Shown: positions 8,019 to 15,099 of the stretch, in pieces
Position numbering within the stretch: position 1 is the first letter of the stretch
How the letters are laid out: each line of letters begins with the position of its first letter
Assembly: GCA_031290005.1 (NCBI GenBank)
Contig: JAITOJ010000121.1
Coordinates: 1 to 15,511, forward strand
DNA length: 15,511 nt
DNA from: Treponema sp.
Lineage (GTDB): Bacteria > Spirochaetota > Spirochaetia > Treponematales > Treponemataceae
Direction of reading: 5' to 3'
Notes under the pieces: model-generated
Seen by the model: only the letters and a program-made list of their open reading frames with translations
What the model was told of the DNA's origin: nothing
Databases searched by the model: none
Translations under genes and position numbers: made by a program

Positions 8019-9287
8019 ATGATTAAGACAGTTACAGACGTTGCGTTGGCCGGAAAGCGCATTATTATGCGCGTGGACTTCAACGTACCCATGAAAGACG
8101 GCGTGGTGCAGGACGATACCCGTATCCGTGCCGCCCTGCCGACCATCACCTATATTCTGGAGCAGAAACCCCGCTCCCTGGTGCTCATGAGCCATCTGGG
8201 CGACCCGGACAAGGATGTGGTAAAGGCAAAAGAAAAGGCCGAAAAAGCGGGCAAGACCTTTGCCGAGGCGGACAAGGAAAAATTCATCGCCGGGAAGAAC
8301 CGGCTCCGGCCTGTTTCGGATTATCTGGCAAAACTGCTGGGCGTCCCGGTGGCCTTCGCGCCCTCCTGTTATGGCCAGCGGGCGGCGATTGACGCCCTCC
8401 CCGACGGCGGGGTGATGATGCTGGAAAACACCCGGTTTCACAAGGAAGAGACCGCCAAAGACCCGGCCAATCAGGAACCCCTGGCCAAAGAACTGGCCTC
8501 CTACGGCGACATCTACGTGAACGACGCCTTTGGAACCGCCCACCGAGCCCACGCTTCCACGGCCACCATCGCCAAATTCGCCAAAGTGAAAGTCGGCGGT
8601 TTCCTGATGGAAAAAGAAGTGAAGTACCTGGAACCCATGGTAACCAATCCGCCCAAACCCCTGGCGGCGATTATCGGCGGGGCCAAGGTTTCCTCAAAAA
8701 TCGCGGTGCTGGAAAGTCTGCTTAAAAACGCCTCGGCCCTGATTATCGGCGGCGGCATGGCCTTTACCTTCCTGAAAGCCCAGGGCCACAAAATCGGCAT
8801 CTCCTTGGTGGAAGATGATTTCCTTAAAACCGCTTCCGACCTGTTGAGCGCGGCCAAGGTAAAGGGCGTAAAAATTATCCTGCCCGTTGACCATTTAGCC
8901 TCGGATTCTTTCAGCGCCGACGCCAAGCCGGTCGCGGTGGACGGCATCGACATTCCCGATACTTTGATGGGCATGGACGTGGGTCCCAAAACCCTGGCCC
9001 TGTACAAAGAGACCATTTTGAACGCCAAGTCCATCGTGTGGAACGGGCCGGTGGGGGTCTTTGAGTTTGACGCCTTTGCCAAGGGAACCAAAACCGTGGC
9101 AAAGCTGGTGGCGGAAGCAACCGCTAAGGGCGCCATGAGCGTGGTGGGCGGCGGCGACTCCGTGGCGGCGGTGAATAAGTATCACCTGGCGGACAAGATG
9201 AGCCACGTGTCCACCGGCGGCGGAGCCTCTCTGGAATTCCTGGAAGGCAAAACGTTGCCGGGCATCGCGGTGCTGGAAACCAAATAG
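8019..9287 (+). CDS. pgk: Phosphoglycerate kinase
   Basis: This glycolytic enzyme transfers phosphate from 1,3-bisphosphoglycerate to ADP. It has 422 residues against about 390-400 in most bacteria. Signatures in order: MRVDFNVPMKDG (17-28), R35 in DTRIRAALP, MSHLG (57-61), MMLENTRFHKEE (133-144), NDAFGTAHRAHAS (168-180), GGAKVSSKI (220-228), IGGGMAFTFLKA (243-254), NGPVGVFE (342-349), GGGDSVAAV (377-385) and STGGGASLEFLEG (398-410). Two oddities occur. The usual HLGRP is HLGDP, replacing an Arg of the basic substrate patch, and a Lys/Glu-rich insertion of roughly 20 residues follows (about 63-92). The start at 8019 has GGAGG upstream; the upstream extension of the frame is not homologous to the family. 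It appears to be transcribed alone. Confidence 0.97.
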   Translation: MIKTVTDVALAGKRIIMRVDFNVPMKDGVVQDDTRIRAALPTITYILEQKPRSLVLMSHLGDPDKDVVKAKEKAEKAGKTFAEADKEKFIAGKNRLRPVSDYLAKLLGVPVAFAPSCYGQRAAIDALPDGGVMMLENTRFHKEETAKDPANQEPLAKELASYGDIYVNDAFGTAHRAHASTATIAKFAKVKVGGFLMEKEVKYLEPMVTNPPKPLAAIIGGAKVSSKIAVLESLLKNASALIIGGGMAFTFLKAQGHKIGISLVEDDFLKTASDLLSAAKVKGVKIILPVDHLASDSFSADAKPVAVDGIDIPDTLMGMDVGPKTLALYKETILNAKSIVWNGPVGVFEFDAFAKGTKTVAKLVAEATAKGAMSVVGGGDSVAAVNKYHLADKMSHVSTGGGASLEFLEGKTLPGIAVLETK

Positions 9288-9293
9288 CCACAG

Positions 9294-9327
9294 AGAAAAA
9301 ACGGTATAAAACCGCAGACTTTTTTCT
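9294..9327 (+). terminator. Weak terminator-like hairpin after pgk
   Basis: AGAAAAAA (9294-9301) can pair with TTTTTTCT (9320-9327), continuing as CGGT (9302-9305) with ACCG (9311-9314) across a 5-base bulge. It has an AT-rich stem and a T-run on its 3' side. It begins 7 bases after the pgk stop. The stem is weak, so this is a tentative call. Confidence 0.3.
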
Positions 9328-9331
9328 AAAA

Positions 9332-9369
9332 ACAGAAAAAACTATTGACTTTTCGATAGTTTTTTCTGT
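9332..9369. repeat. Perfect 14-bp inverted repeat overlapping a promoter
   Basis: ACAGAAAAAACTAT (9332-9345) is followed, after the 10-base spacer 9346-9355, by its exact reverse complement (9356-9369). The -35 of the DUF4143 gene starts at the end of the left arm and fills part of the spacer; the -10 begins at the last base of the right arm. It could be an operator for a dimeric regulator, or an RNA hairpin ending pgk transcription. The position across -35 and -10 favours an operator. Confidence 0.6.
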
Positions 9370-9374
9370 ATACT
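9345..9374 (+). promoter_or_regulatory. Promoter placed directly before the ATPase start codon
   Basis: TTGACT (9345-9350) and TATACT (9369-9374) each match consensus at 5/6, with 18 bases between. Only six bases (GACAAT) separate the -10 from the ATG at 9381, so transcription should start at or next to the A of the ATG. There is no Shine-Dalgarno-like sequence before this ATG. Together these suggest a leaderless transcript. Confidence 0.5.
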
Positions 9375-9380
9375 GACAAT

Positions 9381-10619
9381 ATGAAAGAACAAGCGGTATT
9401 GCGGGAAGGGTATCTCAAACAGCTCCTCCAGTGGCGGGAAAAGCAGGTTATTAAGGTGGTGTGCGGGGTGCGGCGGTGCGGCAAATCCACGCTTTTGAGC
9501 CAGTTTATCGGGCAGTTGAAAGCCTCCGGCGTCCGGGACGAGCAAATCATCGCCATAAACCTGGAAGCCCCGGAAAACGGGCATCTGCTTGACTATAAAG
9601 CCCTCTACGACTACCTCAAAAGCCGGCTCTCTGCGGGCGGCTATTCCTACATTTTCATAGACGAAGCGCAGCAGTGCGCGGAGTTTGAAAAAGCCGTGGA
9701 CGGGCTTTTTATACAGAAAAACGTTGACCTCTATATCACCGGTTCCAACGCCTATATGCTTTCCGGCGAGCTTGCCACCCTGCTTGCCGGGCGGTACGTC
9801 AAAATAGACATGCTGCCCCTGTCCTTCGCGGAATACGCGGCCTTTACCGGATCCGCCGCCCGCGAGGCCAAACCGGCTTTTAACGAGTACCTGAAGTCGG
9901 GCTCGTTCCCCTCTGTGGCGCTGCTGAACAAAGACGATGACACGGTAAAAACCTACTTGGACGGCATCTACAGCACCATACTGATAAAAGATGTGGCACA
10001 GCGGGAAGGCATAACCGATATATCCGTATTGGAACGGGTAATCAAATTCCTGTGCAGCGCCATCGGCAGTCCCGTATCGGCAAAGAAAATAAGCGACACC
10101 ATCAATTCATCGGGCCGGCGCATCTCGGTCAACACGGTGGAGACCTATCTGCGGGCGCTGACGGAAAGCTATATATTTTATAAGGTTGACCGCTACGACA
10201 TCAAAGGCAGACAGCACCTGAAAACCCTGAGCAAGTATTACATCGTGGATACGGGCATACGGAATCTGCTTCTGTCCGGTTCTTCCGCCGACCTGGGGCA
10301 TTTGCTGGAAAATATCGTGTACTTGGAACTGCTGCGCCGGGGCGGCAGGGTGAGCGTGGGCAAGCTGGCGGAAAAGGAAGTGGATTTTGTGGCGGACACC
10401 CCGGATGGCGCCATCTATTATCAGGTGGCGGCCTCGACCCTGGACGAACACACCCTTGAACGCGAGCTGGAACCGCTGCGTAAAATCCCCGACCATCACC
10501 CCAAGTATCTTTTGACCCTGGATGAATATATGAGCGAGGCGAATTACGGGGGGATCCGCAAGCTGAATCTGGTGGACTGGCTGTTACCGGGGGACGCGGG
10601 AAACGCTAACTGGCGATAA
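9381..10619 (+). CDS. AAA ATPase with DUF4143 C-terminal domain
   Basis: A 412-residue protein of the large family with an N-terminal AAA_14 ATPase domain and a C-terminal DUF4143 region, often present in many copies in anaerobes and of unknown role. Walker A is GVRRCGKST (29-37), Walker B is IFIDEAQ (91-97), and a sensor-like YITGSN is at 118-123. A winged-helix-like part follows (about 230-262, VSAKKISDTINSSGRR). The C-terminal part (306-350) has HLLENIVYLELLRRG, KEVDFV and YYQVA, the layout of a degenerate PD-(D/E)XK nuclease fold, with Gln where the catalytic Lys would be expected nearby. The ATG at 9381 is the only good start because the ATPase core begins by residue 20. Its 3' end overlaps hypA on the other strand by 14 bases. 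Confidence 0.9.
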   Translation: MKEQAVLREGYLKQLLQWREKQVIKVVCGVRRCGKSTLLSQFIGQLKASGVRDEQIIAINLEAPENGHLLDYKALYDYLKSRLSAGGYSYIFIDEAQQCAEFEKAVDGLFIQKNVDLYITGSNAYMLSGELATLLAGRYVKIDMLPLSFAEYAAFTGSAAREAKPAFNEYLKSGSFPSVALLNKDDDTVKTYLDGIYSTILIKDVAQREGITDISVLERVIKFLCSAIGSPVSAKKISDTINSSGRRISVNTVETYLRALTESYIFYKVDRYDIKGRQHLKTLSKYYIVDTGIRNLLLSGSSADLGHLLENIVYLELLRRGGRVSVGKLAEKEVDFVADTPDGAIYYQVAASTLDEHTLERELEPLRKIPDHHPKYLLTLDEYMSEANYGGIRKLNLVDWLLPGDAGNANWR

Positions 10620-10947
10620 TCTCTTTAATAAAAAATTCCTTGCCGCCCAGTAATTCCATTTTTTTGCCCCCGCACCGGGGGCAGGCGGCGTTATGTTCCC
10701 GCACATTGAACACCTTGCGGCAGTCCGCGCACAGGGCGTTGCCGGGGAGTATTTCGATTTCCAGTTTGGTGTCCTGTAAAGCGGTGCCGTCCACCGCGGC
10801 GGGATACACGGAACGCACGTATTGGGGAATTATCGAAGAAAGCTCGCCGATTTGCAAAACCACGGTGTCGATTTTTGTTACGCCATTTTCCGCCGCGAAT
10901 TGCTCCACGGTTTTTACCACTTCGATAACCACTCCCAATTCATGCAT
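10606..10947 (-). CDS. hypA: Nickel chaperone HypA
   Basis: A 113-residue HypA/HybF protein, which hands nickel to [NiFe]-hydrogenase (in some bacteria also urease) together with HypB. The N-terminus MHEL carries the nickel-binding His2. The zinc site is formed by C73 and C76 (CADC) and C89 and C92 (CPRC). Its ATG overlaps the 3' end of hypB by 8 bases, so the two are translationally linked. No hydrogenase structural gene and no hypC, hypD, hypE or hypF is in the window. Confidence 0.95.
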   Translation of the reverse strand: MHELGVVIEVVKTVEQFAAENGVTKIDTVVLQIGELSSIIPQYVRSVYPAAVDGTALQDTKLEIEILPGNALCADCRKVFNVREHNAACPRCGGKKMELLGGKEFFIKEIIAS

Positions 10948-11632
10948 TCGTATTGACCTCCGTCCAGTTTGTTATTTTTTCCATTTCCCCGCGAATCCAG
11001 TCCGTCCAGGCCGAAAATCCCTCGCCGGTTTTGGCGGAAACGGGGAAAATCACTGCCTTCGGATTCAGGCGGCGTACCTGTCCGGCACAGGCCTCCAGGT
11101 CAAAATCAAAGCAGGAAAGCGTATCGATTTTGTTGATGAGCAGGATGTCCACCTTGGAAAACATGAGGGGATATTTCAGGGGTTTGTCGTCCCCTTCGGG
11201 AACGCTCAGGATCATGGCATTCCGGTTGGCCCCGGTGTCGAATTCCGCGGGGCAGATGAGGTTCCCGATATTTTCCAGGATGATCAAGTCCAGGTCTTCT
11301 GTACCCAGGCCGTCCAGTCCCTGCCGGGTCATGCCCGCGTCCAGGTGGCACATGCCGCCGGTGTGCAATTGAATCACCCGCGCCCCGGTCTTGGCGATGC
11401 GCCGGGCGTCCACATCGGAGTCAATATCCGCTTCAATGACACCGATACGCAGCTCGTCCCGCAGCAGGGCGATGGTGCGCTCCAGGGTGGTGGTCTTTCC
11501 CGACCCTGGAGAGGACATCAGATTGAGCAGAAAGGTTTTTTCGTGTCCCAAATCATCCCGGATTTCCTGGGCCTGCCGGTCATTGGCGGCAAAAACGCTT
11601 TTTTTGATTTCCATCACCCTGAACTCTGCCAT
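10940..11632 (-). CDS. hypB: Hydrogenase nickel incorporation GTPase HypB
   Basis: A 230-residue SIMIBI-class GTPase that drives nickel delivery with HypA. It shows Walker A SSPGSGKTT (40-48), the metal-binding C95-H96 in GGMCHLDAGM, ENIGNLICPAEFD (120-132, with C127) and NKID (167-170) for guanine recognition. It lacks the His-rich nickel-storage N-terminus found in some HypB proteins, starting almost directly with the core, so it is a delivery rather than storage form. The start at 11632 has a strong AGGAGGT six bases upstream. It lies 28 bases after the DUF5692 gene and is probably in its operon. Confidence 0.95.
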   Translation of the reverse strand: MAEFRVMEIKKSVFAANDRQAQEIRDDLGHEKTFLLNLMSSPGSGKTTTLERTIALLRDELRIGVIEADIDSDVDARRIAKTGARVIQLHTGGMCHLDAGMTRQGLDGLGTEDLDLIILENIGNLICPAEFDTGANRNAMILSVPEGDDKPLKYPLMFSKVDILLINKIDTLSCFDFDLEACAGQVRRLNPKAVIFPVSAKTGEGFSAWTDWIRGEMEKITNWTEVNTNA

Positions 11633-11660
11633 GCTTCACCTCCTGGGGCGCACACCAGCC

Positions 11661-12641
11661 TTAGCCGGCCAGCGCCCTGACTTCCTGAAATTTCTTCAGG
11701 TCAATATACAGTTCCCGCGTATAGGGATTGCGTTTGGTCTTGACGGCCTTGTAAATCAGGTACGCCAGGACAAGGACGTTGGACAGCAGCGCCAGGAAAC
11801 TGACGATAAAAAGCGCGGCAGGATTATAGGAGGACGCCACCGAAAAAGGCCCCTTGTCTATAAACGCCGGAACGGTCTGGGCGAACATGCACCAGAGCGC
11901 CAGGGTGTGCGCCCGGTGCTGGAGCCAGGCGCCCTTCCCGATGGTGAAGGAACAGATGGTGGGAGCCAGAAGTAGAGCGAAACCGCAATACCACGAGTGG
12001 CCGGGCAGGCAGTTGTAGGTATAGGCAAAATTCCACAGGTCATAGGCGATAATCCAGAACCAGAGCATATCGGGCCAGAGCATGTCCCGGCTGCCGTCTT
12101 TGGGAGTTTTTTTTCGGAGGCAGATACCAAACCAGCCGGTAATGGTGACGATGTTCAAGATTCCCGCGATGGCGTTCATATAGTTCCAGGGGCCGCCCAG
12201 CACATACATGGCCTCGTCGGCCAGGATGCCGCCGCCGGTATACTGGAGCCCCACCTGAATATCCCGGGCGCAGGCCTCAAGGATATTGACGGCAAGAATC
12301 AGGGGCGGAAAGCACAGGGCTATCTTGTTATCCGCCAGATGCCATGCCTTGCCGGTGAGTTTGTTTTTGCCGCCCACATACCGGATGCACCAGAAACCCA
12401 GACAGCCCGCTGTGGAAGAATACACCTTTGCCAAATGGAACCAGTCGGTATAGGTGGTATCCCGTAATACGGTGAACCAGAGGACGGACAGCGTGGCAGG
12501 CAGAATCAAAAAGCAGAACAATCCGCAATACTTGAACCGCCGGGAAACCTCATTCAGGGCAAATAATACCGCGAATACCACAATCCACACCAGCCATACA
12601 CTGACGGCAGACGCTCCCGCGTCATAGTTAAATACAAACAT
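11661..12641 (-). CDS. Multi-spanning membrane protein, DUF5692 type
   Basis: A 326-residue integral membrane protein with about eight hydrophobic segments (roughly 12-33, 38-58, 72-90, 108-125, 153-175, 191-210, 245-262 and 274-298). The sequence matches my memory of the DUF5692 family: SSTAGCLGFWCIRY, FPPLILAVNILEA, GGPWNYMNAIAGILN, WPDMLWFWIIAYDLWNFAY, KGAWLQHRAHTLALW and SYNPAALFIVS. Function is unknown. The conserved Trp, His, Cys and Asp residues in the membrane part could bind a ligand or metal, but that is a guess. The start at 12641 has GGGAG eight bases upstream; the frame is open further up, but that part overlaps the operator. It is the first gene before hypB and hypA and divergent from the GntR gene. 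Confidence 0.8.
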   Translation of the reverse strand: MFVFNYDAGASAVSVWLVWIVVFAVLFALNEVSRRFKYCGLFCFLILPATLSVLWFTVLRDTTYTDWFHLAKVYSSTAGCLGFWCIRYVGGKNKLTGKAWHLADNKIALCFPPLILAVNILEACARDIQVGLQYTGGGILADEAMYVLGGPWNYMNAIAGILNIVTITGWFGICLRKKTPKDGSRDMLWPDMLWFWIIAYDLWNFAYTYNCLPGHSWYCGFALLLAPTICSFTIGKGAWLQHRAHTLALWCMFAQTVPAFIDKGPFSVASSYNPAALFIVSFLALLSNVLVLAYLIYKAVKTKRNPYTRELYIDLKKFQEVRALAG

Positions 12642-12668
12642 TTTTTTTCTCCCGCAATTTGTTTTTTT

Positions 12669-12690
12669 TGTGGTCATACCACATACCACT
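12669..12690 (-). promoter_or_regulatory. GntR operator 1 (DUF5692 side)
   Basis: The core is TGGTCATACCA (12671-12681), matching the TGGTNNNACCA dyad known for FadR-type GntR proteins, and is flanked by a third half-site (TACCAC, 12684-12689). On the minus strand the 20-bp block 12689-12670 agrees with operator 2 at 18 of 20 positions. It lies just downstream of the predicted -10 of the DUF5692 operon, covering the early transcribed region, as expected for repression. Confidence 0.65.
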
Positions 12691-12697
12691 GATAATA

Positions 12698-12726
12698 AGT
12701 GTAACATGGCACTATGCGGTTGTCAA
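12698..12726 (-). promoter_or_regulatory. Promoter of the DUF5692-hypB-hypA operon
   Basis: On the minus strand a perfect TTGACA (12726-12721) is followed after 17 bases by TACACT (12703-12698, 4/6 match to TATAAT). Transcription would start near 12691, at the edge of operator 1, giving a leader of about 50 bases. Confidence 0.5.
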
Positions 12727-12730
12727 CAAA

Positions 12731-12751
12731 ATTGTGCATTAATTACACAAT
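12731..12751. repeat. ATTGTG-N9-CACAAT dyad between the two operators
   Basis: ATTGTG (12731-12736) and CACAAT (12746-12751) form a 6-bp dyad with an AT-rich 9-base centre. It sits in the middle of the divergent intergenic region, just upstream of the DUF5692 -35 box. It could bind a second regulator acting on either gene; chance cannot be excluded. Confidence 0.3.
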
Positions 12752-12770
12752 ATTTCTGGTGTTTTTTTTT

Positions 12771-12792
12771 TGTGGAATGTGGTATAACCACT
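12771..12792 (+). promoter_or_regulatory. GntR operator 2 overlapping the regulator's own -10
   Basis: The core is TGGTATAACCA (12780-12790), with an extra half-site TGTGG at 12771-12775. Inside it, TGG followed by TATAAC (12783-12788) reads as an extended -10 element, so the operator would cover the regulator's own promoter; no good -35 is present. Start of transcription would fall near 12795, just before AAGGAG (12796-12801) and the ATG at 12809. The arrangement predicts autorepression. Confidence 0.6.
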
Positions 12793-12808
12793 ATCAAGGA
12801 GTAGCTGT

Positions 12809-13537
12809 ATGGAATTTACCAAACTGGTTTTGCCTACGTTAACTGATTTATTCGTCAAAGAAATGGAACACCGTATTCTTTCGGGCAAACTACATATTGG
12901 CGACCGCCTGCCAAACGAACGGGAATTGGCGGAAAAAATGAACGTGAGCCGGGCGGTTATCAACGGCGGAATTGTCAAGCTGATGAACCTGGGGTTTTTG
13001 AAGGTGATACCCCGCAAGGGGACTTTTGTGGAGGATTATCGGCGTTACGGCAAGATGGAAACCTTGCAGGTCATCATCGAGTATAACGGCGGGCGCTATT
13101 CTCCGGAAATGATGGATTCCCTGTTTGAAATCCGCAACTGCCTGGAACGCAATCTGGCCGAACTGGCGGCAAAAAACCGCGACGCCGAAGATATCGGCGC
13201 ATTGCGGGAAAAACTAGACAAGCTTCGTTTGATTGACAGCCCCGCCGAATTCGGCCTGGAAATGTTCGATTTTTTTCATTTGCTGGCAAAAGCCTCAAAG
13301 AATTTTATCTATCCGCTTCTTTTGCAAAGCTTCGCAAGCCTATACCCGCCCCTTTCCGAGGCGATCATACGCAAGGGCCAAAAGGAGAAACGCTTGATAA
13401 TGCTTGACCAATTGGTTGACCAGATTGCGCAAAAAAACGCCGCCGTTGCCACGGAATGCATCACTGAAAGTATCCGCTGGGGCCGGATGGTGCTGGAAGA
13501 AAATTACGCTGCCGGAAGCGAGTACCGGGAAGGGTGA
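12809..13537 (+). CDS. GntR-family transcription regulator, FadR-like
   Basis: A 242-residue regulator. The N-terminal winged helix (about 10-75) has LPNERELAEKMNVSRAVING and a GTFV wing. R38 and R48 match the DNA-contacting Arg residues of E. coli FadR, while the third (R49 in FadR) is N52 here. The C-terminal helical domain (about 100-230) carries FDFFHLLAKASKNFIYPLLL, close in layout to FadR (FASGNPIYGLIL). Only one His (H157) remains in this domain, so the metal site of common FCD regulators is missing and an acyl- or CoA-like ligand is possible. AAGGAG lies seven bases before the ATG. It is divergent from the DUF5692-hypBA operon, and the shared region holds two matching operators. Its 3' end is 14 bases from the convergent exported-protein gene. 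Confidence 0.9.
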   Translation: MEFTKLVLPTLTDLFVKEMEHRILSGKLHIGDRLPNERELAEKMNVSRAVINGGIVKLMNLGFLKVIPRKGTFVEDYRRYGKMETLQVIIEYNGGRYSPEMMDSLFEIRNCLERNLAELAAKNRDAEDIGALREKLDKLRLIDSPAEFGLEMFDFFHLLAKASKNFIYPLLLQSFASLYPPLSEAIIRKGQKEKRLIMLDQLVDQIAQKNAAVATECITESIRWGRMVLEENYAAGSEYREG

Positions 13538-13551
13538 GCCCTGCCGGTTCG

Positions 13552-13986
13552 CTAAAATTCGAATTGCGGCAGGGTATCCATGTTATCGTGGGTTCCCAGG
13601 GCATCGCCCTTAATAATACCCCATACCCGGTTCTGCCTGGACAGGGGCAAGGTCATGTTGATGTGTTCCATCCCGTTGGAATTGTAGTAAATCGACATAT
13701 AGGGGTCAGTCTTTTTGGGCATATTCCTGATGGTAAACCGGGCCGGCTTTTCTTTTACCCAGTGTTTGGGGATAATCATCTGGCCCAAACCTTTATCGTG
13801 TTTGGCATAGGTAATCACAAAGGCATCCTTGTAGTCCCGGATTTTGTAGACCACAATGTTGCGATACACATAGGTGTTTGTAAAACCAGTCTGTGACGGC
13901 TGGGCTGCCTGGTTTGCCTCTTGGGCAAAAACCGTGAAAACACCGCACATCAAAATCATGAGAGCGGACATCCCTGTTCTTTTCAT
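13552..13986 (-). CDS. Small exported protein of unknown function
   Basis: A 144-residue protein starting at 13986. The signal peptide is MKRTGMSALMILMCGVFTVF with cleavage likely after A21. The mature part is basic and probably beta-rich: YVYRNIVVYKIRDYKDAFVI, then IIPKHWVKEKP, PYMSIYYN, MTLPLSR and VWGIIKG. I recall similar small exported proteins in treponemes, but no function is known. AGAGG lies seven bases before the ATG; an in-frame extension up to 14088 only overlaps argF in another frame and is rejected. The gene starts 19 bases after the argF stop, so the two are probably cotranscribed. Confidence 0.7.
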   Translation of the reverse strand: MKRTGMSALMILMCGVFTVFAQEANQAAQPSQTGFTNTYVYRNIVVYKIRDYKDAFVITYAKHDKGLGQMIIPKHWVKEKPARFTIRNMPKKTDPYMSIYYNSNGMEHINMTLPLSRQNRVWGIIKGDALGTHDNMDTLPQFEF

Positions 13987-14005
13987 ACTTCTACCTCTTT
14001 TGCAT

Positions 14006-14953
14006 TTATATAGTCGCCAGCATAATCGCTTTAATCGTATGCTTGCGGTTTTCGGCCTGATCCCACACGCGGCTTGCGTTTCCTTCAATCACGCCGAAAG
14101 TTACCTCTTCGCCTTTCACCGCCGGCAGGCAGTGAAGGAAAATACACCAGTCATTCCCGGTCTTTGCCAGCAAGTCCTCGTTCACCTGATAGGGACGGAG
14201 GAGTTTGACCCGCTCCGCCTTGATAGCTTCCTCGCCCATGGAGGCCCACACATCGGTGTAGAGGGCGTCCGCGCCCTTCACCTGGGCGATGTCGTCCGTC
14301 ACGGTGATGCGCGACCCCGACGCCTTGGCAAAGGGCGCGCAGATGGCGCGGATTTCCGCGTCCGGGGACAGAGCTTCCGGGCAAATCACCGTAAAGCTGA
14401 CCCCCAGTTTGGCGCAAATCAGCATGAGCGACCGGGCCACGTTGTTCCTGCCATCCCCCGCAAACGCCAGATGCAGTCCCTTCAGGGTCCCGCAGGTTTC
14501 CTTCAGGGTCATCACGTCCGCCAGAGCCTGAGTGGGATGGAAGCTGTCCGTGAGCCCGTTATAGACCGGCACGCCGGAATAGCGGGCCAGGAGTTCCGCG
14601 TGTTTCTGAGAAAACCCCCGGAACTGGATGGCGGAAAACATACGACCCAGCACACGGGCGGTGTCCTCAACGGATTCCTTGCCTCCCAGTTGAATATCCT
14701 GGGTGGACAAAAACACCGGATGCCCCCCCTCTTCCCCAAAGGCGGTTTCAAAGGCGCACCGCGTCCGGGTGGACCGTTTCTCAAAGATAAGGGCAAGGGT
14801 CTTGCCCGCAAACCGGGTGTGCGTTTCTCCGCGCCCGGCCTCGGCTTTTACCTGAAAAGCCAGGTCAAGGAACACGTTGATTTCCTCTGGGGTGTAGTCA
14901 ATCCAGTTGAGCAGCGACTTTCCTTGGAAGGGCGCCGCGAATTGTTCCCGCAT
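14006..14953 (-). CDS. argF: Ornithine carbamoyltransferase
   Basis: This enzyme forms citrulline from ornithine and carbamoyl phosphate, in arginine synthesis or, reversed, in the arginine deiminase pathway. At 315 residues it has usual length. The carbamoyl-phosphate site is STRTR (61-65) with R112 and HPTQ (139-142). The ornithine loop is DVWASMGEE (234-242), and the catalytic Cys lies in HCLPA (274-278). The end, GEEVTFGVIEG and DQAENRKHTIKAI, resembles the anabolic type, but no arc or other arg genes are nearby to confirm which direction is used. TAGGAG lies six bases before the ATG. Separate gene symbols for the two roles cannot be distinguished from sequence alone. Confidence 0.93.
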   Translation of the reverse strand: MREQFAAPFQGKSLLNWIDYTPEEINVFLDLAFQVKAEAGRGETHTRFAGKTLALIFEKRSTRTRCAFETAFGEEGGHPVFLSTQDIQLGGKESVEDTARVLGRMFSAIQFRGFSQKHAELLARYSGVPVYNGLTDSFHPTQALADVMTLKETCGTLKGLHLAFAGDGRNNVARSLMLICAKLGVSFTVICPEALSPDAEIRAICAPFAKASGSRITVTDDIAQVKGADALYTDVWASMGEEAIKAERVKLLRPYQVNEDLLAKTGNDWCIFLHCLPAVKGEEVTFGVIEGNASRVWDQAENRKHTIKAIMLATI

Positions 14954-15078
14954 ACAGAACTCCTACTTGGAATATCGGCTGAAACAACCAAAACTTTACC
15001 GAATTTTCCCGCCGTAATGCCTCAAATGAAAAAGACACCGAAGAGGGTAGCGCTTGCGAGCGTAAGAGGGGCCCGTTG

Positions 15079-15099
15079 CCCGGAGATTTCAATTCCGGG
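15079..15099. repeat. Short GC-rich hairpin
   Basis: CCCGGA (15079-15084) and TCCGGG (15094-15099) form a 6-bp stem with a 9-base loop. No T-run follows on either strand, so it is not a typical terminator. Confidence 0.5.

Noticed and set aside
8513..9136. A 207-codon minus-strand frame inside pgk
   Set aside because: Antisense to an intact pgk, with no family-like motifs.
10640..11680. A 346-codon plus-strand frame over hypA and hypB
   Set aside because: Antisense to two well-recognised nickel chaperone genes.
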